Below, piece by piece: positions 6,991 through 11,628 of a stretch of DNA of 11,628 bases. The stretch's first letter is position 1, and every line of letters begins with the position of its first letter. Source of the stretch: JAGOPO01 sp038065515 (GTDB lineage Bacteria; Patescibacteriota; Minisyncoccia; 2-02-FULL-40-12; GWA2-44-9); the NCBI GenBank assembly GCA_038065515.1, contig JBBTQV010000012.1, forward strand, positions 1-11,628. Direction: 5' to 3'. A program made the position numbers and the translations under genes. A model generated the notes under the pieces. That model did no database searches and was not told the origin of the DNA. It was given only the letters and a program-made list of their open reading frames with translations.

Positions 6991-7023
6991 GGTTGTGCGA
7001 TATGTCCGACATGTTGCACAACC
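6991..7023 (+). other. 15-bp hairpin, first of an adjacent pair
   Basis: GGTTGTGC (6991-6998) pairs with GCACAACC (7016-7023), GAT (6999-7001) with GTT (7013-7015), and ATGT (7002-7005) with ACAT (7009-7012), leaving a CCG loop. The GAT/GTT block needs two G-U pairs on the plus strand, and these become A-C mismatches on the minus strand. That favours a plus-strand RNA. Confidence 0.6.
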
Positions 7024-7029
7024 CAGGCC

Positions 7030-7065
7030 ACAAATAGCGATGGGTTGCTCCCCGTTGCTATTTGT
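7030..7065 (+). other. 15-bp hairpin, second of an adjacent pair
   Basis: ACAAATAGC (7030-7038) pairs with GCTATTTGT (7057-7065), GAT (7039-7041) with GTT (7054-7056), and GGG (7042-7044) with CCC (7051-7053), with a 6-nt loop. It shares the GC-GAT / GTT-GC internal block with the preceding hairpin while the other stem bases differ, and it again needs two plus-strand G-U pairs. Confidence 0.6.
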
Positions 7066-7169
7066 ACATTATGCGACATATCAGCACCGCCATACCTGCT
7101 CGCGATGATGCGTGATTAAGAGGTTGAATTTTTATGCCCTTGAGCAGGGGAGGGTGGAGAAGGAAGCAA

Positions 7170-7247
7170 GGTAGCTCAGAATTGCCTAAGCGGCATCGCC
7201 GCGGCAATTCTGCCCGATTTGATTTTGTCTGATACAAAATCAAATCG
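7170..7247 (+). repeat. Two-hairpin 78-nt element, copy A
   Basis: It begins GGTAGCT. Hairpin 1: AGAATTGCC (7178-7186) pairs with GGCAATTCT (7203-7211), enclosing GCGGC-ATC-GCCGC (7190-7202). Hairpin 2: a perfect 14-bp stem (7215-7228 with 7234-7247) with loop CTGAT. Copy B at 8944-9021 has the same length and layout, with paired changes in the stems. A GTAG directly 5' of a hairpin recalls REP elements moved by RAYT (Y1 HUH) transposases, but no such gene is in the window. Strand is arbitrary. Confidence 0.75.
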
Positions 7248-7317
7248 AAAAATGCCTGCGTGGGTGCCCTTGACTGCGACCACGAAACATCACCCGCTCT
7301 GTTTCGTCCCCCAGAAG

Positions 7318-7326
7318 TTATCCACA
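7318..7326 (+). promoter_or_regulatory. Perfect DnaA-box sequence with a degenerate neighbour
   Basis: TTATCCACA matches the DnaA box exactly, and a related TTATCAACC follows at 7329-7337, 11 bp further on. It lies about 50 nt beyond the FKBP stop. It is the second perfect box in the window, but there is no cluster, unwinding tract or dnaA gene, so an origin cannot be claimed. Confidence 0.4.
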
Positions 7327-7378
7327 GGTTATCAACCTTTACTACCCTATCCGCGAAACTTGACGATGTGTCGCGTTT

Positions 7379-7960
7379 TCACTTTTGTGAGTTTCCGACA
7401 GCGAGAAGTTCTATATCAAAATAGAGTGCAGCGTTCGGCGGTATGGCAGTCCCCGACCCTTGTGCACCGTACCCCATCGCCGGCGGGATTGCCAGTTTGC
7501 GTTTTCCCCCGACCCGCATGCCGGCGATACCCACATCCCATCCCTTGATGACCATTCCCCCTCCCAATAGGAACTGAAATGGCTTCCCGCGGTCCAGCGA
7601 ACTGTCGAACTTCGTACCGTCCTCCAGCGTTCCGGTATAATGCACCGCCACCGCCATTCCGGTTTTCGCTTCCTCGCCGGCGCCAACCACTGTGTCCTGG
7701 ATGCGCATTCCACCTTCAAGTGTCTGTACCGGCCCTGCATTTTCAGACGGCTTCGCTACCGGACTACCGATGATATTCTTTACATCCTGCAACGCGATAT
7801 CTCCCACCTTTGGCGTTGGCGTAGGGGTCGTTGGGCCGGTGGCGATGCCAATGGATGCGGCGGTTTTTTCGGCATTGGACTGCTGACGGTCGTACATCAG
7901 CCAGCCGGTCGCGCCAATGAGCGCCATCGAAAATGCAAAGACGAAGAAATTTTTCACCAT
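7379..7960 (-). CDS. Membrane-anchored FKBP-type peptidyl-prolyl isomerase, 193 aa
   Basis: The protein catalyses cis-trans isomerisation of Xaa-Pro bonds, probably outside the membrane. A single N-terminal TM (about residues 5-22) and a Thr/Pro linker (TGPTTPTPTP, 41-50) precede an FKBP domain (about 83-188). Typical pocket residues are present: HYTG with Tyr108, KFDSS with Phe118 and Asp119, VIKGWD with Val137, Ile138 and Trp141, GYG with Tyr164, AIPPNA with Ile173, and Phe181. I chose ATG at 7960 rather than the longer frame from 8050. The extension lies inside the upstream gene and lacks domain character, while ATG 7960 starts a clean anchor 1 nt after that gene's stop. This suggests a coupled operon. 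With four other envelope proteins nearby it is likely a surface foldase. Confidence 0.92.
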   Translation of the reverse strand: MVKNFFVFAFSMALIGATGWLMYDRQQSNAEKTAASIGIATGPTTPTPTPKVGDIALQDVKNIIGSPVAKPSENAGPVQTLEGGMRIQDTVVGAGEEAKTGMAVAVHYTGTLEDGTKFDSSLDRGKPFQFLLGGGMVIKGWDVGIAGMRVGGKRKLAIPPAMGYGAQGSGTAIPPNAALYFDIELLAVGNSQK

Positions 7961-7961
7961 A

Positions 7962-8912
7962 CTACGGAAGAAGCTTGGACGGTGCCGGAGAATATACGGG
8001 ATACAATTTCGGGTCGATGGTCCGTTCAAAACACACACGGCCCGCATCATGCGTCCAATTCGCGTTTCTGTCGTCGGGATATGCGGGATATATTTGTCGG
8101 GCGGCGTCAGATGTCACGCCAGCATTGTTTTGCGTTTCAAATGTCGCACAGAGCAGGAAAGAAAGCTGGCTTTTGCGGATGTATTCGTACGGAAGCCTTG
8201 TTTTCGGATCAATAGGCGAGACAAAACCGTTGATAGAATCTTTGAGGTCTTCGAGCGTTTGCGGAAGCTGGCCCTTTGACTGCCAGTATACGGAAACGAT
8301 TTGGTTCTGAATGGTCTGCAAATCCCCAACTCGTCGCTCGTCCTGCTTTTCCAGACGAACCCGGAACGGGGAACCCGCGGAGATAAATCCGACAACGATG
8401 GACACAATCACCACCGCCACCGCAACCCACCCGACGGCTTTCGAGTAGCCGGTCTGCAGGTGGAGTGCCTTAAGGAAATAGTAGAAAATGGTGCCAGCGA
8501 TGTAGAAAACGATGAGCACCTTCAACGCGAACTGAATTGTCAGGTCTCCTTGAAGCCAACCATAGATGAGTGACACAAAATCTCCGATGATGAATCCCCC
8601 GGCCACGAACAGTGTCAAATACAACAGCCAGCGGCGGACGCGCGCATCTGCCTTGACGGGATTGGCGGCAACATCGCGCTGAAGAAATCTCCACGCCCAT
8701 AACAAAACCGGGAACACCACAATGATAGACGCCAAAGACCACCGGATAGCATCCTGACACCAGGTTCCGGTGCATGCGGGAAGCGTCAGGTCGGGAACAT
8801 ACAGATTTATGTATTGAAACAACAGCGTCCCCACATTGGCGGCGCTCATCGCCAGCACAACGACAACCAACAAATACATGAATACATCGCGGGCAGATGA
8901 ATCGTTTTCCAT
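7962..8912 (-). CDS. Multi-TM protein resembling DUF5671 proteins, with soluble C-terminal domain, 316 aa
   Basis: Five probable TM segments lie at about residues 11-35, 56-78, 95-120, 127-150 and 159-180. The opening (RDVFMYLLVVVVLAMSAAN) and the following helices resemble DUF5671 membrane proteins common in Patescibacteria. After TM5 a soluble tail begins GSPFRVRLEKQDERRVGDLQ, followed by an amphipathic helix with IQNQIVSVYWQSKGQLP and then EDLKDS and SPIDPKTRLPYEY. This layout recalls the globular part of type IV pilin-like proteins. Function is unknown. I chose ATG 8912; the upstream frame to 8963 runs into the structured repeat (copy B) and looks non-coding. It is first in an operon with the FKBP gene. 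No clear promoter or Shine-Dalgarno was found. Confidence 0.75.
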   Translation of the reverse strand: MENDSSARDVFMYLLVVVVLAMSAANVGTLLFQYINLYVPDLTLPACTGTWCQDAIRWSLASIIVVFPVLLWAWRFLQRDVAANPVKADARVRRWLLYLTLFVAGGFIIGDFVSLIYGWLQGDLTIQFALKVLIVFYIAGTIFYYFLKALHLQTGYSKAVGWVAVAVVIVSIVVGFISAGSPFRVRLEKQDERRVGDLQTIQNQIVSVYWQSKGQLPQTLEDLKDSINGFVSPIDPKTRLPYEYIRKSQLSFLLCATFETQNNAGVTSDAARQIYPAYPDDRNANWTHDAGRVCFERTIDPKLYPVYSPAPSKLLP

Positions 8913-8943
8913 ACAATAATGGTGATACGAAATACAACATAAT

Positions 8944-9021
8944 GGTAGCTTAGAATCGTTCAAGCGGCAATGCCACTGCGATTCTGCCCATTATGACTTT
9001 GTATCATACAGAGTCATAACG
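8944..9021 (+). repeat. Two-hairpin 78-nt element, copy B
   Basis: It begins GGTAGCT like copy A, with 58 of 78 positions identical and no gap. Hairpin 1: AGAATCG (8952-8958) with CGATTCT (8979-8985), enclosing GCGGC-AAT-GCCAC. Hairpin 2: stem 8991-9002 with 9008-9019, loop ATCAT, one T-G pair. It lies between divergent genes, so it is not a simple terminator. An alternative 8-bp pairing, CATAATGG (8938-8945) with CCATTATG (8988-8995), would replace hairpin 2. Confidence 0.75.
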
Positions 9022-9066
9022 AATAAAGACTTGCCGGAACATACCCCGCGGTAGTTTTGGCGATGC

Positions 9067-9096
9067 TTGACAAATGCTCATATTTCGTGGTATATT
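9067..9096 (+). promoter_or_regulatory. Strong sigma-70-type promoter of the plus-strand operon
   Basis: A perfect TTGACA (9067-9072) is followed after 18 bp by TATATT (9091-9096). Transcription would start near 9103, about 40 nt before the chosen start of the first gene. This also rules out the longer reading frame that would begin with TTG at 9057. Confidence 0.75.
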
Positions 9097-9143
9097 TAAC
9101 TTTTACACGGCTCGTTCACATTCTAGGGAAGGAGATGCCCACT

Positions 9144-9770
9144 ATGGAAATGCCCCCGAAAGGCATTCTGGCGGGAAGCGTCGCGGCGGATTACGCCAAG
9201 CGCCTCTTGGACCAGCACGGCTATGACCATGTCATAGCGCTCGCACGCCGCCATGGCCTCATTCCGCGAAGCACAGTCGGTAAGGCCGGCACGGAGCTTC
9301 TGGCGTTCGTCGTCGGAGGAATCACTGACTACAACATGGGCGAAGACTCGCTTATGGCAAAATTCTTCAAAGAAGTCATCAGCGATGTGCCCTCGGAGCT
9401 TGCCAAACGGATATACGACGGCGAGGAGGATCCTTTGCAGCTCATGCTCCCGGGCCTGCAACAGCCGGAGCAACCCCGCAACAGCCTTGTCAATGTTCTG
9501 GCCGCATTGGACGCCGAAAATCGCGACCAGGTTCTGTTGCTGATGGAGCCGATGGACACAAAAGCGCGTCAGTCGTTCATCCGGGCGCTCACTGGGATGT
9601 CCAAGTCTGACCTGGAACAGCTCAAAACGCTCACTCCCGAACAACGGCAGCAGATACTGTCGGTGACCGCGGGAATATCGGCTCCATTTCGCCTCCAGCC
9701 GCTCGCACGACTGGATAAAGCCGCCAACACACTCGCCGAGGGACTCTTCCCTTGGACGAAAAAACGCTAA
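9144..9770 (+). CDS. Helical soluble protein of unknown function, 208 aa
   Basis: I do not recognise the family. ATG 9144 is chosen because AAGGAG (9129-9134) lies 9 nt upstream and the promoter start point (about 9103) excludes the 29-residue extension. ATG 9135 abuts the Shine-Dalgarno and is less likely. The protein has no signal peptide or TM and is predicted by eye to be almost all helix. Residues 12-38 (VAADYAKRLLDQHGYDHVIALARRHG is split by no loop) form amphipathic helices, and 43-90 continue through TELLAFVVGGITDY and FFKEVISDVPSELAKRIYDG. A Pro/Gln-rich linker lies at about 103-112, followed by a second helical part with SFIRALTGMSKSDLEQL and LTPEQRQQIL. It is the first gene of an operon with a membrane Gly-zipper protein 17 nt downstream, so it may be that protein's cytoplasmic partner. 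That is inference. Confidence 0.75.
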   Translation: MEMPPKGILAGSVAADYAKRLLDQHGYDHVIALARRHGLIPRSTVGKAGTELLAFVVGGITDYNMGEDSLMAKFFKEVISDVPSELAKRIYDGEEDPLQLMLPGLQQPEQPRNSLVNVLAALDAENRDQVLLLMEPMDTKARQSFIRALTGMSKSDLEQLKTLTPEQRQQILSVTAGISAPFRLQPLARLDKAANTLAEGLFPWTKKR

Positions 9771-9787
9771 CCGTAAAGGAGACAGAC

Positions 9788-11002
9788 ATGTCTGGATTCT
9801 GGAAGCTCGGAGGAGCCGTCATCACGACGGTCATGGTCGCGCTCATGCTGGTTGTTCTCTTCGTCGCTCTCACTTGGAGGTTCGGGCTTGTCAGCATCAA
9901 GCCAGCCCTCTTCTACTTCGCGTTCGGTCTCACCCTGATGGTCGGTGGCGGGTTGCTGAAGCTCTACGAGCAGTGGGGCGGCAAGTACTTCGCTCTGGCA
10001 GGAGCTCTTCTCTTTGTCTTGGGCATGTACAAGGCGGCCTTGCCGAGCACCAGCACCGCAACCAATCATGCACAGGAGGTCGCTGATACCCAGGCCGCCA
10101 TGGCCATGAACAAAGCGGCCGCGCCCAAAGAAATCCGGTGTGACCGCGAATCCAAGACGGCGTATTGGGATCAGGTCACCGGCGAAGCGGTGGTGTTTTA
10201 CGCCATCGACACGGACGCCCACAAGATTGAATGCGTTGACCGAAAAGGTTTTCACCCTGTCACCCGGAAAGAATACAAACCGGTCACGGAGGAGATCCTT
10301 AAGCTCATCGTCAAGCAAGACCCGCCCGAGGGACCCAAGCCGATTCCCACACCGGAGCCGGTACAAGTTGCTGTTGCGACGCCCGTACCGACAACGATGC
10401 CCACCGTAGCGATACCGGTTGCACCGGTGGTGCAACCCACACCCGAACCGATCCGTGAATACTCGACGGCTCTCGGAGAAACCCTGTGGGTTGTGCTCAC
10501 CGAGTCACTCGACCTTGGCGAGCGCGGCGAGAACTACCAATTCACCGGTACACTGGTTTCCGATGTCAGTGACCGCAACGGAGTCGTACTTGCGAAATCC
10601 GGAACGGAAGTCGGTATGATGATCGTCAGTCTCCAGTTGGATCCGCGAACCAATGCGGCTCTGCTGGAGATGAAGGTCACATCGCTCACCACGACCAGCG
10701 GAACACCCCTGCCGGTGAGTGCCCGGCAAGATGTTATCATTCCGGTACCGCCGATGCGCATCGGGATGAAGCGCAACGGCATCAAAGGCGCCCTAGTAGG
10801 TGCCGCAACTGGTGCCCTCATCGGAGGCATTCGTGATGGAAGACGCGGCGCGGCGCGATACGGTGCCGCAGGAGCGGCTATCGGGGGTGGCGCGAGCCTC
10901 GCGCTGACGAAGGGACAGTACATACTGCCGCCCGTTCGAATCAGAATGACGATCGAAGATCGCTGGATCGTTCCGGCGATGATGGTTGCGAGCGCACCAT
11001 AG
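9788..11002 (+). CDS. Three-TM envelope protein with Pro-rich linker, beta domain and Gly zipper, 404 aa
   Basis: ATG 9788 follows AAGGAG (9776-9781) by 6 nt and is preferred to the TTG at 9752, which overlaps the previous gene. TM segments are at about residues 8-30, 40-58 and 67-84. Residues 114-175 hold a small domain starting KEIRCDRESKTAYW. A Pro-rich linker covers 179-222. The C-terminal part (about 226-395) reads as a beta-rich domain (LGETLWVVLTESLDL, then VVLAKSGTEVGMMIV) interrupted by a glycine zipper at about 333-372 (GALVGAATGALIGG and AAGAAIGGGASLALTKG). The order beta segment, Gly-rich hydrophobic hairpin, beta segment resembles TrbI/VirB10-like envelope proteins and other bacterial Gly-zipper proteins. 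That is a structural analogy, not an identification. It is the last gene of its operon and ends in a clear terminator. Confidence 0.75.
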   Translation: MSGFWKLGGAVITTVMVALMLVVLFVALTWRFGLVSIKPALFYFAFGLTLMVGGGLLKLYEQWGGKYFALAGALLFVLGMYKAALPSTSTATNHAQEVADTQAAMAMNKAAAPKEIRCDRESKTAYWDQVTGEAVVFYAIDTDAHKIECVDRKGFHPVTRKEYKPVTEEILKLIVKQDPPEGPKPIPTPEPVQVAVATPVPTTMPTVAIPVAPVVQPTPEPIREYSTALGETLWVVLTESLDLGERGENYQFTGTLVSDVSDRNGVVLAKSGTEVGMMIVSLQLDPRTNAALLEMKVTSLTTTSGTPLPVSARQDVIIPVPPMRIGMKRNGIKGALVGAATGALIGGIRDGRRGAARYGAAGAAIGGGASLALTKGQYILPPVRIRMTIEDRWIVPAMMVASAP

Positions 11003-11011
11003 CGCTCGATC

Positions 11012-11052
11012 CCCTGCCAGTTTCACACTCGTGAAGCCGGCAGGGATTTTTT
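11012..11052 (+). terminator. Rho-independent terminator of the plus-strand operon
   Basis: CCCTGCC (11012-11018) pairs with GGCAGGG (11039-11045). After one mismatch, GTTTCAC (11020-11026) pairs with GTGAAGC (11031-11037, one T-G) around an ACTC loop. Six T follow (11047-11052). It begins 9 nt after the Gly-zipper stop and ends at the last codons of the convergent minus-strand gene. Confidence 0.9.
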
Positions 11053-11628
11053 ATTTCTTCGGGAACCAGGGGATGAGGGCGTTGGTGTGCCGTGCGTATT
11101 CTCTGAATTCCGGTTCGTCTTTGCGGCGTTCTTCCAGCAATGGAACACCACTGACTTTCATGATGAGAAATGCAATCAACAGCGGCCCGAACACCGTGAG
11201 CCACCCGCCCGGCACCGCCAACGCCATTAGCCAGATGCCACACCATTGGGTCACCTCGCCGAAATAATTCGGATGGCGGCTATAACGCCACAAACCTGAT
11301 CGCAACAGCTTGTTTTTGTTGGCAGGGTTTTTGAGAAAACGGATGAGCTGATAGTCTCCCACTCCTTCCCAGAAAAAACCGATAACCCACACGAGAGCAC
11401 CCAGCATCACCAGCCAACTGACGGGACCGCCGAATGTATTTATCCACAATACCGGCAAGGCTACGATGATAAGCAAGAAACCCTGCAACAGGAATACTTG
11501 CAGGAATGTGCGGGGCACGAACCACTCCCCCCAATCGTGGCGCCATTTTGCGTACCGCCAATCTTCTTGCCTTCCCCAGTTGCGCATCGCAACATGCACC
11601 GCAAGACGGATGGCCCATACCGCCACCA
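11051..11628 (-). CDS. DUF1295 / steroid 5-alpha-reductase-like membrane protein, partial
   Basis: The reading frame runs through the right edge, so the N-terminus is missing; 192 codons are visible. It begins in the conserved WAIRLAVHVAMRNWGR and EDWRYAKWR region. Family members typically have two or three further TM helices before this point, and full-length proteins are about 260 aa. Several TM helices follow, then the signature SRHPNYFGEVTQWCGIW and the C-terminal EERRKDEPEFREYARHTNALIPWFPKK is represented by EEYR-like and PWFP segments, all typical of DUF1295. The family shares the fold of steroid 5-alpha reductases and isoprenylcysteine methyltransferases; the substrate of the bacterial proteins is generally not known. 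It converges on the plus-strand operon and its stop abuts that terminator. Confidence 0.9.
   Translation of the reverse strand, partial: VAVWAIRLAVHVAMRNWGRQEDWRYAKWRHDWGEWFVPRTFLQVFLLQGFLLIIVALPVLWINTFGGPVSWLVMLGALVWVIGFFWEGVGDYQLIRFLKNPANKNKLLRSGLWRYSRHPNYFGEVTQWCGIWLMALAVPGGWLTVFGPLLIAFLIMKVSGVPLLEERRKDEPEFREYARHTNALIPWFPKK

Larger units (their letters stand above)
6922..7378. other. 457-bp gene-free, hairpin-dense region
   Basis: No plausible coding region was seen. From left to right it holds two 15-bp hairpins (6991-7023 and 7030-7065), a distant 7-bp pairing (CCTGCTC 7095-7101 with GAGCAGG 7142-7148), copy A of the two-hairpin element (7170-7247), a 7-bp hairpin (ACGAAAC 7282-7288 with GTTTCGT 7301-7307), and a DnaA-box sequence (7318-7326). 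It lies between the FKBP stop and the pseudoprotease start, both minus strand. I see no clear promoter for the pseudoprotease gene. Confidence 0.6.

Noticed and set aside
7170..7247. Integron attC site or simple terminator
   Set aside because: No GTTRRRY/RYYYAAC core pair; no T-run follows on either strand, and copy B lies between divergent genes.
6991..7250. CRISPR array
   Set aside because: The hairpins are not a regular direct repeat with unique spacers, and there are no cas genes.
7318..7337. Replication origin
   Set aside because: Only one perfect and one degenerate box, with no AT-rich unwinding tract and no dnaA/dnaN nearby.
8913..8963. Upstream extension of the multi-TM protein (17 residues)
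   Set aside because: It would translate part of repeat copy B; the stretch is Cys/His-rich and unlike the family N-terminus, so ATG 8912 is preferred.
9057..9143. 29-residue N-terminal extension of the helical plus-strand protein
   Set aside because: It contains the consensus promoter; the start would precede the transcript.

Overview
The window looks like a stretch of a Patescibacteria / Candidate Phyla Radiation genome, most likely of Parcubacteria type. The basis is family content, not a database search. It holds a very long secreted surface protein of the CPR S-layer-like kind, a lamin-tail-domain protein on a Thr-Pro stalk, a multi-TM protein resembling DUF5671 proteins, a membrane-anchored FKBP isomerase, and short intergenic hairpins with a GCCCCC-TTTC-GGGGGC core. 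There are no rRNAs, tRNAs, transposases, phage genes or CRISPR arrays.

Layout. Positions 1-165 hold a terminator. The minus strand then carries a 1139-aa secreted surface protein (166-3585), an 868-bp gene-free region (3586-4453), a lamin-tail-domain protein (4454-5470), a winged-helix protein and a catalytically dead trypsin/HtrA-like membrane protein in one tight pair (5588-6163 and 6169-6921), a 457-bp gene-free region dense in hairpins (6922-7378), and an FKBP/multi-TM pair (7379-7960 and 7962-8912). A divergent gap (8913-9143) leads to a plus-strand two-gene operon (9144-9770 and 9788-11002) with a good promoter, good Shine-Dalgarno sites and a terminator. A DUF1295-type membrane reductase-like gene runs in from the right edge on the minus strand.

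Nearly all the proteins are exported or membrane anchored, and four carry Thr/Pro-rich spacers between the membrane anchor and a folded domain. The window therefore reads as a cell-envelope neighbourhood: surface layer, stalked adhesin-like domain, extracytoplasmic foldase, pseudoprotease, and a Gly-zipper membrane protein.

The most unusual content is non-coding. (1) A 78-nt two-hairpin element occurs twice (7170-7247 and 8944-9021) with no indels, 58/78 identity and several compensatory base-pair changes. (2) Thirteen exact copies of GTGCCA or its complement TGGCAC lie in 180 bp inside the lamin-tail gene, spaced about one helical turn apart and falling in different reading frames. (3) A likely structured RNA of about 210 nt lies at 4261-4474, with mutually exclusive pairing of three complementary segments. 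(4) Two adjacent 15-bp hairpins (6991-7065) share an internal GCGAT/GTTGC block. (5) A long leader hairpin with an anti-Shine-Dalgarno-like loop lies between a strong promoter and the lamin-tail gene. All are read by eye and need comparative checking.
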